64,000 nt of DNA from Aegilops tauschii subsp. strangulata (taxonomy: Eukaryota; Streptophyta; Magnoliopsida; Poales; Poaceae). This document shows, one piece after another, positions 42,750-54,992 of this stretch (position 1 is the stretch's first letter; every line of letters starts with the position of its first letter). Location of the stretch: NCBI RefSeq assembly GCF_002575655.3, contig NC_053041.3, positions 119,318,318 to 119,382,317 on the forward strand. Direction: 5' to 3'. Made by a program: the position numbers and the translations under genes. A model generated the notes under the pieces. That model was not told the DNA's origin. It ran no database searches and saw only the letters and a list, made by a program, of their open reading frames with translations.

Positions 42750-45700
42750 GTGGCCAAGAGCGGTGAGGATCTCCTCATCAACAATACCGCAGAGCACCAT
42801 CCCGTGGAGAACAACAATACAGTACTGACAGTCTTCGAGACCTTCGCCTCAAATAATAGGCGTAAGCGAGCACTCCGCAGCCTTGCCGAAGTCTGCCACG
42901 TGGCAGCAATAAATCCATGGAGCGATACGGCTATCACCTTCAATGCCAGTGACGAACCTAAATTCCGAACAGCCCGAGCACCAGCCGCCTTGGTCCTTAA
43001 TCCAATTGTGGATTGCTTCCGGCTTACTAAAGTGCTCATGGACGGCGGCAGCGGATTAAACCTCATCTATGAGGAGACTCTTCGAAAAATGGAAATAGAC
43101 AGAAGCCGCATTGAGCAAAGCAGCACGACCTTCAGAGGAATCATCCCTAGTCGGGAGGCACGATGTGCCGGGAAAATCACACTGGATGTGGTATTCGACA
43201 CGCCGGAGAATTACAGGTCCGAAGAAATCACATTCCAAGTGGCCCCGTTCAATAGTGGATACCACACCCTTCTAGGGCGGGAGGCATTCACGATCTTCGA
43301 GGCGTTATCTGAAGCCCTCGCGTCCGAGGAATTAACTACGCTACACTCCACCGTGGACAGGGACGACGTGATACTGGACAAAAGATCCAAGTCCACCTCT
43401 TTTAAACCAGTGGACGAAATAGTAAAATTCCAAGTCCATCCAACGGACCCTACAAAAAAAAGCATCCATCGGAGCACAGTTAAACCCCACAGTAGATGCC
43501 GCACTACGGGAGTTCTTGCGCGAGAATTGGGACATATTCGCCTGGCATCCTTCAGACATGCCGGGAATCCCACGCAGGCTGGCCGATCATAGCCTTAACA
43601 TTCGAAAAGGATTCAAGCTGGTCAAGCAAACTCTTCGGAGCTTCTCTGAGCGTAAGCGACAAGCTATGGGAGAAGAGCTGGCCAAGTTACTGGAGGCCGG
43701 ATTCATCCGAGAAATAAAACATCCGGACAGGCTAGCAAACCTGGTGATGGTACCAAAGAAGGACAAATCCTGGTGCCTATGCGTCAACTTCAGGGACCTT
43801 AATAAGGCTTGCCCAAAGGATCCCTTCCCCCTCCATCGCATCGATCAAATTATCGATGCTACCGCAGGACACAACTCACTTTGTTTCCTCGACGCATACT
43901 CCAGATACCATCAAATTAAGATGGCGGAGTCCGATCAAGCCGCAACGACATTTATCACTCCATACGGCCCCTTCTATTTCAACACCATGCCTTTCAGGCT
44001 AAAAAACGCCGGCGCAACCTATCAACGCATGATTCAGACATGCTTGGAGACACAGATCGGCAAAACAGTGGAGGCATATGTAGATGATGTGGTCATTAAA
44101 ACCAAACACGTTGAATCCTTAATAGACGACTTGAGGCTCACGTTCGACAATCTCCGAACATACGACATCAAGCTCAATCCGAAAAATGCGTCTTCGGCGT
44201 GCCCGCCGGAAAACTCTTAGGCTTCATCGTCTCTAATAGAGGAATTGAAGCAAACCCGGCTAAAATTCGAGCTTTTTCACAGTTGGCTATCCCAACAGAC
44301 CTCAAGCAAATCCAGAAACTAACTGGATGTGTGGTTGCCTTAAGCCGCTTTATCTCCCGATTAGGAGAAAAGGCACTGCCCCTTTATCGCCTTATTCGGC
44401 GCACCGAACACTTCGAGTGGATGGATGCTGCCACGACCGGATTGGAAAATAAAAGCCATCCTGGCCACCAACCCAATCTTGGCCGCGCCAAATGTCGGCG
44501 AACCAATGCTGTTATATATAGCGGCAACTCACCAAGTTGTAAGCGCAGTGCTCGTCGTCGAACGAGAGACGGACGGACATAACTTACCACTTCAAAAGCC
44601 GGTATACTACGTATCCACTATCCTCACTCCATGCAAATCACGGTACCCACATTATCAAAAGATAGCATACGCGGTCTTCATGGCATCCCGGAAACTACGA
44701 CACTACTTTCAAGAGTATTCAATCACGGTGGCCTCTGAAGTACCACTCAACGACATAATAAACAACCGCGATGCCACCGGCCGGATTGCCAAATGGGATA
44801 TTGAGCTCCTCCCGTTCGACGTAATATACAAACCACGGCGAGCCATTAAGTCACAAGTACTGGCTGATTTTGTCGCCAAATGGACAGAAGCCGAACTCCC
44901 AAAAGAGTACGACGCATACTCCAATAGGATTATGCACTTTGACGGCTCTAAAATGTCGGCTGGTCTGGGGGCTGGCGTCGTCCTGACATCCCCCACCGGA
45001 GATACAGTCCAATACGTACTCCAAATACCAGACTCCAACAACGCAGCAGAATATGAGGCCATGTTACATGGTCTCCGGATGGCAGTCTCCATGGGCATTC
45101 AACGCCTGGAGGTGCGTGGGGACTCGAACCTCGCGATATCTCAAATAAATGGAGATTTCGATGCCAAAGATCCAAAAATGGCGGCTTATCGCAACGCCGT
45201 CCTCAAAATGTCAGCTCGGTTCGAGGGGCTCGAATTCCACCATGTGGTCCGAGAAAACAATCAAGCGGCGGACATCCTCTCCCGCATCGGCGCTAAGCGC
45301 GACCCTGTCCACCCAATATCTTCTTGGAAAGGCTATTTAAGCCATCCGTGGTATGGGAAGGAGAGATCGGCAACAACACTCCGGAGTTGGCCACAACACC
45401 AGATACCGAACACTCTAACGTAATCGGAGGCTCCGCCACCGAAATAACACCTTCCGCCCACGTGATTATGGCTGTCATCGCCCCGTGGACAGAACCCTTC
45501 CTGGCCTACCTAACTAGGCAGGAACTACCAGAGGACCCAAACGAGGCACGGTGCATTGTGCGGCGGTCTAAAGCCTACAAGTTCCACGAGGGAGAGCTTT
45601 ATAAGAAAAGCGCTACCGGAGTCCTTCAAAGGTGCATCTCCGAAGAGGAAGGGCGGAAACTTTTGGCAGAAATTCATGCTAAACTTGGCGGCCACCACGT

Positions 45701-46718
45701 TGCAGCTCGGGCCCTTGTAAGCAAGGCCTACCGTACGGGTTTCTACTGGCCGACGGCCCGAGCAGACGCACAGAACCTTGTCCAACGTTGCGTCGGTTGC
45801 CAGCTTTTTGCAAACCAAAGCCATATGCCGCCTACTGCTCTCCAAAAAATCCCCATTACTTGGCCCTTTGCGGTCTGGGGGCTTGATATGGTTGGACCCC
45901 TCAAAGGGGGAAGCCATTAGAAAAAAATACTTATTGGTCATGGTGGATAAATTCACCAAATGGATAGAAGCCAAACTAGTTAAAACGGCCGAATCCGGAC
46001 CAGTGATAGACTTCATATCTGGGGTTGTACACCGTTATAGCGTCCCCCACAGCATCATCACCGATAATAGCTTGAACTTTACAGCCGACGAGGTAAAACT
46101 TTGGTGCAGCAACATGGGCATCAAGCTCGATTATGCTTCTGTCTATCACCCGCAAACTAACGGTCAAGTCGAGCGAGCAAATGGTCTTATCATGAGCGGC
46201 ATTAAACCCAGATTAGTGCGGTCCTTAAAGGAATCAAACACGCACTGGGTAGAGGAGCTCGACTCCATACTATGGGGGCTGCGGACCACGCCGAATCACA
46301 CTACGGGATACACACCGTTTTTATGGTGCACGGCGCAGAGGCGGTACTGCCCTGCGACATAATTCATGAATCACCTCGAGTGCACATGTATGAAGAGAAA
46401 GAAGCCGAGCTTGATCGGCAGGATAGTTTGGACGCCCTGGAGGAGGAGCGTGACATGGCAAAAGCCCGTTCCACATTCTATCAGCAACAGGCTCGAAGGT
46501 ATCAAACCAGAGAAGTACGGGCCAAAACCTATAACGTTGGCGAACTCGTTTTACGCCTACCGGAGAAGAAAAAGAACAAGATCAAGCCCAAATGGGAAGG
46601 TCCCTTCATTATTGACCAAGTTCCGACCGGTGGGGCGTACCGTCTGCGGGATGCATCGGATAATCGAGTCGAGCCAAACCCATGGAACGCAGCCAGACTC
46701 CGAAGGTTCTACGCCTAG
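42750..46718 (+). pseudogene. E6 Gypsy pol: protease, RT, two RNase H regions, integrase
   Basis: In order: aspartic protease (TKVLMDGGSGLNLIY), RT (NLVMVPKKDKSWCLCVNFRD, FLDAYSRYHQI, AYVDDVV), a first RNase H (LLYIAATHQVVSAVLV, YYVSTILTPCKSRYPHYQK), a second, archaeal-type RNase H (MHFDGSKMSAGLGAGVVL, AEYEAMLHGLRMA, EVRGDSNLAISQ), an integrase finger (CVGCQLFANQSH) and core (WGLDMVGPLKGG, YHPQTNGQVERANG), and an end near GGAYRLRD. The frame changes six times, alternating between two frames, near 43500, 44200, 44430, 45330-45400, 45910 and 46310. The domain order with a doubled RNase H is a Tat-lineage trait. Confidence 0.85.
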
Positions 46719-47533
46719 TGCCGGACTCTATGTTCGTCTCCTTACCTCCGTCAATTTTTTACATATCTGTTATCTGTCTTTTATCTCTTTCTTTTTTCCT
46801 TTTTCTTCAAGGCCTTAAAAGGCTAAATTGTGTCTTAACTACACAATCTTGACGCGCTAACCGCGCTCATTATACCTGGGGGCTTCTTATATAGAAGCTT
46901 GACATAACTATTTTTCGGGCTCTATGCCCCACACATGTGTTATTCTTCCACATGTACCTTTTTTCGCCATTATATGCATCGATATGACTTAAGTTTTGGC
47001 CAAGCTGGGTTGCCTGGCTCTTGTGTTTATGCCCTACGTTCCCGTTAATTCGGCTATGGCATAAGGGGAGCACCTCTGTGATTTTTACTGCCGGGTCAGC
47101 CGGATGTGTACCTGAAACTGGGTGAAGCCGAAAGCTAGCGTTCTTAAGGGAATACTCGGTCGGTGAACAAAAGATGACTTTTATTTATTTTAATACATGC
47201 CCCCAGATGTTTATAGCCTGCATCTCTTTTCGCAGTTCCGACATGCACATTAGGGCATGCGTACCCAGGGAAAGGAACCCTTAACGAAACTATTCTCCCT
47301 GGAAGATGTTTCTTACTATCCATGTAATATAACATAGCTAGTTGGGTACTTGTCTATTCAAGCACTTATGACCCCTACCCCTGGTTTCCACGCGTACCCC
47401 GATTTATACATAACTGAGCGGGTATTCGGATACACTCCGGACTATCGGGTCCAGAGGTCGAAGCGAAAAGGTCCGCCATGACAAATGATTTACAATCCGG
47501 CTAGGGACAATATATGTCACTTGAAGTACACAG
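46719..47533. other. E6 region between pol and the antisense gene
   Basis: No gene is seen; CT-rich and AT-rich noncoding element sequence. Confidence 0.5.
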
Positions 47534-50414
47534 TCACTTTGACTGACTAAATTCTTCTTCTATACCATCCAACAGGCTGTCTAGCCTACAATCCTGTTGG
47601 CAATACTTTGCGGCTAATTCTACTTGGTCATACACCAAACTGACGGGGATCTCTTTCCCATCAGGCCCCACAGGTCCGACCTCGGCCATGTGGTTAGGGT
47701 CAGCCTTGGTATACCGCGTCTTCACCATGGCCCAGGCTTCCCTCGCACCTTGTCGGCAGGCTGATATCTTCCATAATCGGAAGCACCGCCGTGCTCCCTT
47801 GAGCTTCTCTACAAGCTCCCCCATGCCTCCTGGCAAGGAGACGGATGGCCACAAGGCTTGGGCAATGCCCTGCATCACCTGCCGAACTTGTTCGTGTAGT
47901 TGTGAGAGCTGTGGCAGAAGATCACCCGCAGACCCGGGCATCTCCTCCTCGGGACGACCCATCAGCATACCTGCAGATATAACTCTATTAGCCGGTTTCT
48001 TCGCTGAACTCTTTAAAAGTTCATTCAAGCACTTACTGAAAATGCCGCGTCGAAGCCTCTTATTCTGCTTTACGGAGTCAGCAAGCTGGGCCCGAACATC
48101 TTTCAGTTCCACGCCCAGCTGGATATTGGCATCTTGGAGAATGTTTTTCTCCTACCTAACCTTTTTAAGCACGCGCTCACCAGCCTTTAGCTGTCGTTGG
48201 GCATGCGGCTCATTCCCTATCACGACCTCCGGATTCACTCCGGGGTCATCTGCAGAATCTATTGTTAGCTTTGCATGCATGCCGCATACTATCTGGTACC
48301 TGTTATTCTTTGCAATAGAGAGAAGTGTTACCAGAGGGGGCCTTCTCGGACTCCTTCAGCGCGACAACTGCGGCCCGTAGCTGGGCTTTGCACTCTTCCA
48401 GCTCTTGAGAATTGGGTATTCTTCTCTGTAAGAACCTGCACAAATAATGATCCTTAAATCAGTTGTGTCAACTGTTTCAAGTCTCAGGGGCTACTGATAT
48501 ATATATAATTATCAGATTTTCTTACCCGTATATCCTTTACATACTGGTCCGTGGCTTTGGCAAGACCATTTTGAGTAGCTCGGATGTATGCGTCTCCTGA
48601 GTTGAAGGCATCGAACGCCTCTTGGGAGAAACAAGCGTCACGCAGTACGGCCCGGCGACGCCTGTGATTCATAGCGCTCTCCACTTCGGAATTTGTAGCG
48701 GATAGCCTATCCGCATCCTCTGTAGGAGGAACATCCGGCGTTCGCCCCATGTTAGCGTCCGCCTCTATGTCCGGCACTGGAGCCCGATAGGTGGAGGCGT
48801 GACCACGGATATAGTCCGGCGAGTGTTTTTCCTACTAGGAAACATGGACGTTATTATATTTTAAAAGACGACAACCACGGAGCGGGGTTTTGTTTCATAC
48901 CTCTGCAATGGCGTCTCAGTCCTGACCGCCTTCCTTTTAAGCCTACCCGGCTTCGGTGCCCCTTGTTGGTGAGTCACTGCGGGTTCGGCATGGCGTCCCG
49001 AGGGCCTTCCTTGTAAGACACCATATGTGTGCAATAGGTGAAGTGCAGAAAAGGGGATCCTTCTCGGAAGTTGGGACTCCGGTTTTACTTACATGCGACG
49101 CAGGGAGCAGTCCAGGATAATCGGCTATGATGGCCACCATGGCATCATCGCAGCTCAATTGATAGAACATCCTGTCAATCAGCTCCACAAATATGTCCGG
49201 ATCCTCTTCGAGTCCGGGGTCGAGGGCCCGGTCAGGGTCCTTTGGTTGTGGAGGCGGGCTGTGGACCTCCCTCACTGCTTTTCACAGCTCCTGCTATGAA
49301 ATAGGAAGGTAAATATTCCTGACAAAGAATGCGGGAAGGTCTGGAGTAAAAAGTAGCAGCTCACCCAGCTTGGGGGGTTGTACATGGAGAACCCATCCCG
49401 TGGCTTGATACGGATGAACTCCTCTTCCTCCCCTTTGTATAAACCGGACAGTATTTTCGCTAGAGCAGTGACGGAGTCCGGACCTTTACGACCGCAGCGG
49501 GTGGCATCGTCTTCTCCATTGGAGTGCCACATAGGGTGTCCACGATATTGAAGTGGCTGCACCCCCCGCATTATACATATGGACCTAACCTCGACTATTG
49601 TCAATCCTGATTTGGCCAGCATTCGTATCCGGCCCATCAGGTAAAGGACCTCTCTGCTATCTTTCTCCTGGGGGCTCCGAGGGCGCCAGCTGCGGCGTTT
49701 CTTCAAAGGAGTATTATTAAACTCAGGAAGGCCCATCAGAACAGGGTCCGGAAGGGGGACGTCCTCCATATAAAACCACTCCGAAGGCCAATCTTTGGAC
49801 GTCTTCTTCGGAGTACCGGACATATATCCGGTCCCGGCGATGCGCCATATCTCGGCTCCGCCCGCTTGATATATCGACCCCTCTTGTGTACGGGGTACGA
49901 GGCAGAACAGCCTCTTCCATAGCTCGAAAGGAGCTTCGCAGCCCAGAAACAGCTCGCAAAAGGCGACATAGCCAGCGATGTGTAATATGGAGGCGCGAGT
50001 AAAATTGTGCAGCTGGAGGCCGTAGAACTCCAGGAGCCTGCGAAGGAATGGATGAATTGGAAATCCAAGCCCTCTTAATAAGTAAGGGACAAGGCATACC
50101 CACCCCCTGGATGGGTCGGGAAAGCTCTCCGCTAGCTCTCCGCCATTGTAGGTGGCAAGCCTGGCTCGAACGGGGACCATATACACTAAAGGGAGAAATA
50201 CCTGGGTCTGTAACTCCACTAATTGACTGTGCGGGACGAAACACTTCTTCCAATTGCCGGGCTTAGGGCTACAGGAGCGAGAGGAGGAGCTCCGATGGCC
50301 GGCCATGTTGGAATGGATTTTTTCCAGGCGTGCTCCAATGGATACTCGCTGTGGGAGGATGGCGTGATCTGGATCTGAGAATCCCCGTCTCTTTAATAGG
50401 CGATTTACCCACAT
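47534..50414 (-). pseudogene. antisense extra gene of E6 with gypsy-type 'Transposase_28' domain
   Basis: Minus-strand coding blocks: 50414-49365 (ends SMYNPPSW at a GTGAG donor), 49293 to about 48943, 48777 to about 48510, and 48112-47534. The first block holds GWVCLVPYLLRGLGFPIHPF, LLEFYGLQLHNFTRASILHI and CELFLGCEAPFELWKRLF, the pattern of the 'putative gypsy type transposase' domain (PF04195). The last block has heptad-like text (LKDVRAQLADSVKQNKRLRR, LPQLSQLHEQVRQVMQGIAQ), suggesting a coiled coil. The second exon starts QEL then TGA (49284-49282) where Trp is expected. Extra ORFs, often antisense, are known in Tat-lineage Gypsy elements; their function is not settled. Confidence 0.65.
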
Positions 50415-50616
50415 GGCTAGGGTGGCAAATGTAAAAATGCCCCAACTTCTCGCATTCGCTCGACGCGTGGAGGATATCCATTATTAGGCGCGGAAGCCAA
50501 GGAGTGCAACATTTATGGGAAGCCGGACACTACTCAAACAGGTATTCAGAATTTGGAGAAGAATCCGCCTTGCAATGCCGAAGACAATCTGCGCGCCGGA
50601 CTCATCGCCATTGAAG

Positions 50617-50632
50617 CCTGGTGGGGGGCTAC
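50617..50632 (+). promoter_or_regulatory. E6 polypurine tract
   Basis: GCCTGGTGGGGGGCTAC directly precedes the 3' LTR. Confidence 0.6.
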
Positions 50633-51102
50633 TGAGGGAGTCCTGGATTAGGGGGTCCTCGGACAGCCGGACTATATCCTTTGGCTGGACTGTTGGACTA
50701 TGAAGATACAAGATTGAAGACTTTGACCCGTGTCTGGATGGGACTCTCCTTGGCGTGGAAGGCAAGCTTGGCAATACGGATATGTAGATCTCCTCCCTTG
50801 TAACCGACTCTATGTAACCCTAGCCTCCTCCGGTGTCTATATAAACCCGAGGGTTTAGTCCATAGGACAACAACAATCATACCATAGGCTAGCTTCTAGG
50901 GTTTAGCCTCTACGATCACGTGGTAGATCAACTCTTGTAATACTCATATCATCAAGATCAATCAAGCAGGAAGTAGGGTATTACCTCCATCGAGAGGGCC
51001 CGAACCTGGGTAAACATTGTGTCCCCCGCCTCCTGTTACCATCCGCCTTAGACGCACAGTTCGGGACCCCCTACCCGAGATCCGCCGGTTTTGACACTGA
51101 CA
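50633..51102 (+). repeat. 3' LTR of E6
   Basis: TGAGGGAGTCCTGG to GACACTGACA; TATA box TATATAAA at 50838-50845. Confidence 0.9.
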
Positions 51103-53394
51103 CCCTCCTCTTCCCATGCATCACTACATGGCAGTTCTTATGCAAGGGGTCTTCCGCAAAGAAAATCTAGGTAGCATCGCTGGCAAGAATGAACGGGTCT
51201 GCATGATATGGCATCGTTGTCCTGTTAACACAGGTCTTCCTGTAATCATCAACCCTTACTTGACCAAGAGGGATCCATGCGCACCTGAATAATGCCACCT
51301 TAACTTTCACATAGTCAAGCTCCCAAATCTCTTTGATGGTTCCATAGTATACCCTTTTATCAGCTTCATCTACAGTCATGCATTCTATTCGAACATAGTT
51401 GTTCTGATATGAGGTCTTCTGATCACGTTCCTCAGTGTAGAACGTGTATGAATTTATGTCATATGATTGGTACGTCAACACCGTAGGTGATGGCTTTTGT
51501 GCCAACCACGTAGCAATGTCATCGATGGATCCTTGTGCCAAACGATTCTTTAGCCATTCGGCGTAGTTCTTAGTGTGCTCCTTCATCTCCACATCCGATG
51601 AAGGCACCATTGGTAAGAAGCTTTGGCGTATCTCTGTCAAGTGTTCTTCGGCATAAGCGCTGAGAACTGGGCTGTTAAGCAGTACCGTCAAATGGGCTTT
51701 CTCTGCCAATTCTCCGGGTGCAGCCATTTGCGTACCAACAAGGACCGGCTTACCTTTCAGCCTTCCATTGTGACGAGAGAGGGGCAAACCTATAGGTCTT
51801 TGTTTCATGTATTCGGTGCGAAACTCAACCACCTCCTCCATGGTATAACCTTGTAGGATGCTTGCCTCTGGATGGTTTTGGTTCTGACTAAAGCGCTTCA
51901 GTATTCCCATGAACTGCTCGAAGGGATACATGTTGCGAAGAAACACAGGACCACAATACTTTATCTCATCAACAAGGTGCACAGTGAGATGGACCATGAC
52001 ATCAAAGAATGACGGTGGGAAAAATATCTCTAGGTTGGACAATATTCTTGCATATGATCCGACTCTTCAGGATCTACAACTTTCTGCCATAGTTAGTTGA
52101 AGAAATCACAGAGCTCAATGAGTGTGTTTCTTGTATCTTTGTCCATCAGATTCCTGATGGCCACCGGGAGGATTTGTGTCAACATTACGTGGTAATCATG
52201 TGACTTCATGTGTCCCAACTTCAATTTAGCTTGAAATCACATCCACGAGACTTCTGATGTTTGCGGAGTAGGAAGAGGGTGTCTTAACTGACAACAAATA
52301 GGTGAAGAACCGTGTTGCTTCTTTTGTACTGAAATTGTAACTCTGGCGAGCTTTGATGAATTTGTCATCATCTTCTGCTTCAGTCTTGCGTTTTGATTGA
52401 TCAGCAAGCATATCGAGCCGTGAACCATCACCATCCTTTCTTTTACCTTTAATATTGAGCAGAGTACCAAGGATGCTTTACATACGTTCTTCTCTACGTG
52501 CATGACATCGATGCAGTGACATACACGTAGAATCTCCCAGTAAGGTAATTTCTAGAACACCGTTTTCTTCTTAAACACTTGACCCTTGGGTGTTTGTTTC
52601 ACCGTCAAAGGGTGGTTCTTGCCAAGCACAACATTAATTTGTTAAGCCATGTTGTGGACCACCTCCCCATCATAGGGTCTTGGGCCCACACCTACCTCTG
52701 TCGTACCATCAAATTCAGATTTCATCTTTCGGTATGGGTGATTTTTCTGTAAGAACCTACGATGACGCAAATACACGGTTTTGTGTGAGTTGGGAAGTCT
52801 TCTGCTAGCTGTCCTATCCATGCATGTGACACACCCTACATCTCCATTTGTTTTCTGCCCCGATGTATTGCCTAATGCCGGCATATCTTGAATGGTGTAC
52901 ACCAGCATCGCATGTAGATCAGAAATCTCCTTTCTGTAAGCATCATAACATATTACAGCAGGCGCATGTATCCACACTGTCAGCAGTTCTTCTACCAGTA
53001 GCTGAAAGTAAATGTCGATGTCATTTCTAGGTTGCTTCGGGCCTTGGAAAATCATAGACATCATAATGTATTTTTTCTTCATACACAACCAAGGAGCTAG
53101 GTTATATATGCACAGAAGCACCGGCCATGTGCTGTGATTGGTGCTCATATTGCCAAAAGGAATCATGCCATCAGTACACTCCACGAGCCCTATACTCTTG
53201 GATCCTTGGCAAAGTCTTCAAACTTGTTGTCAATTAATTCCCACTGAGCCCCATCTTTCGGGTGCCTCATATACTTCTCCACAATTCGCTCATCATGATG
53301 CCACTTCAACCTCTTTGCCTCTCTAGTGTTTGCAAACAAACGCCTCAACCTTGGAATTAAAGGCAAGTACCAAACAACCTTGAATGGGATTCCT
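51103..53394 (-). pseudogene. TNP2-like transposase of E0, N-terminal part cut off
   Basis: From 53394 down: VVWYLPLIPRLRRLF, MRHPKDGAQWELID, then MIPFGNMSTNHSTWPV, FQGPKQPRNDIDIYF, a DVMHVEKNVC-like segment near 52500, LADQSKRKTEAEDDDKF, FPPSFFDVMVHLTVHL, MGILKRFSQNQNHPEAS, YYGTIKEIWELDYVKV and FRCAWIPLGQVRVDD. These match the TNP2 core, DUF4218-like and DUF4216-like regions of E4's transposase at moderate identity, so E0 is a different family. Breaks include TAG at 53189 (KDPRV*), frame changes near 52640, 52500, 52230 and 52045, and TAG at 51167-51169 (SDAT*IFF, CAG to TAG). The 5' part is removed at 53395 by E7, and the 3' end is displaced by E6. Confidence 0.85.
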
Positions 53395-53880
53395 CACTAC
53401 AAAAAAAAGACACATCCGTGACATTTTGGGCCGAACGAATTTTTTTTCTGTCATACATATGACACTTCTATGACGATAATTGTGACAAAACCCGGTATCA
53501 TCATAGATGTGGTGGGCTCCTACTTCTATGACAAAAAATCATGACAGAAAATGGGCTTTTCGTCCTGGGCGGGCCGGAGACGCAGCTGCATGACATTCTT
53601 TGGGCCGTCCATGACGAAAAAACCGTGGTAGAAGCGAGGGCGAGGAAAATTTCGGCGAGTTCCCGGTTACGGTGGGAGGTCGGGGGCCGAGCGATGCGCG
53701 TTTCTCTCGTACACGTACGCGCGTGTGTGTGAGGCGTTGGGCTCTAACTGAACCCGAGTGATTGCACTGCAGGCTACACATTACTAAACCCGAGCGATCG
53801 ATCGATGGCTGTTAACTGAACCCGATCGAGCGATTCCTTCGCTACTGCTGCTAACTGAAGCCGATCGATGCTGCCTCTGG

Positions 53881-54300
53881 ATGAACAGTGAGCGTTGCTG
53901 GGGGGGTTTGGATGAACAGTTCCCGGTGGGGGTGGATGAACAGGACCCCGTGGTGTTGCCTCTGGATGAACAGGACTCCGATCGATCGAGCCGGTTGGGG
54001 CTGGATGAACAGGACCTCATGGAGGGCAGGATGAACAGGACCACCCCATGGAGGGCAGAATGAACAGTAGACGGTGGAGGGCTGGATGAACAGTAGCCCG
54101 TGGAGGGGTGGTTGAACAGGAGCCCGTGGAGAGGGCTGGTTGAAATGTAGCCGGTGGAGTAGCGCGTGGTGGAGGCTGGATGAACAGGAGCCCGTGGATG
54201 AACAGTCGCAGGTGGAGGCTGGAGGAGGTCGACGGTGGATGAACAGTAGCCCGTGGAGGCTGGAGGGGGTCGACGGTGGAGATGAACAGTGTCCGTGGAG
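53881..54300. repeat. GGATGAACAG minisatellite
   Basis: GGATGAACAGT/GGATGAACAGG occurs over a dozen times at irregular 20-50 bp steps with GCCCGTGGAGG and GGAGGCTGGA between. Long open frames on both strands follow the repeat and are not taken as genes. Confidence 0.8.
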
Positions 54301-54309
54301 TCCCGTTTT

Positions 54310-54560
54310 GCGGTATGCCACACCCCTCCCGATGAACAGGACCCCTGTTTCGACCGTAGCACTCCAACACAAGTCCGTTTCCTCTGTTTTGCGGTATGCC
54401 ACACCCCTCCCGATCAACAGGACCCCCGTTTCGACCGTAGGAGGTCCGTTTCCTCCGCTTTGCGGTACGCCAGACCCCTCCCGATGAACAGGATCCCGTT
54501 TCAAACGTGGCCGGTCGAACACAAGGCCGTTTCCTCCGTTCTGCGGTACGCCAGGCCTCG
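54310..54560. repeat. 71-81 bp tandem repeat, about 3.2 copies
   Basis: GCGGTATGCCACACCCCTCC or GCGGTACGCCAG begins at 54310, 54391, 54462 and 54543; each unit runs through GAACAGGA, CCGTTTCGACCGTAG and CCGTTTCCTCC. Confidence 0.75.
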
Positions 54561-54992
54561 TTTCCATCTGTTGTTCCGTCCAAGCCCTCCCGGTGAACAC
54601 GACGACGCATTCCGTTCCGACCCAGCCGGTTGGCTCCCCATGAACACGACGACGACGCTGTTTCTCCGTTCCGACCCAGCCATGTACACGAGCCCTGGCC
54701 GTACGTATGCGCGAGTAGGCGTTCGAGACCCTGCCCGTATGTACGTACGTGGCCGTATTTTCTTTCTTGCACACTGGCCGCTGTACGTATGTGTACATGC
54801 TACGTGTGCGCCTCTACTACGACACGTGCGCGCCTCTACATTGACCAGTATGTACGTACACGTTCGCGACCAGAATGACAATACAACGTACGCTTCGACC
54901 AGTTGGGTCCCGACTGTCAGGCACTTCCTTGCCTGCGAAGATGTAGCTGGTGGGTCCCAGCAGTTAGGGGCGAATCGTTTTTTTTTGCCCGG

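Larger units (their letters stand above)
41206..51102 (+). mobile_element. Gypsy retrotransposon E6, Fatima-like, Tat-type domain order (9.9 kb)
   Basis: Two 470-bp LTRs in direct orientation and a CCCTC duplication on both sides (41201-41205 and 51103-51107) define the element. Plus-strand gag and pol carry two RNase H regions between RT and integrase, the layout of the Tat lineage. An antisense extra gene fills 47534-50414. I count by eye about 17 differences between the LTRs (roughly 3.6%), so insertion is not recent; at the often used grass rate of 1.3e-8 per site per year this is on the order of 1.4 million years. The family name is from memory. Confidence 0.9.

Noticed and set aside
53784..54798. 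Long open frames on both strands (up to 315 codons)
   Set aside because: They follow the GATGAACAG and CGGTATGCC minisatellites; their composition is dictated by the repeat.
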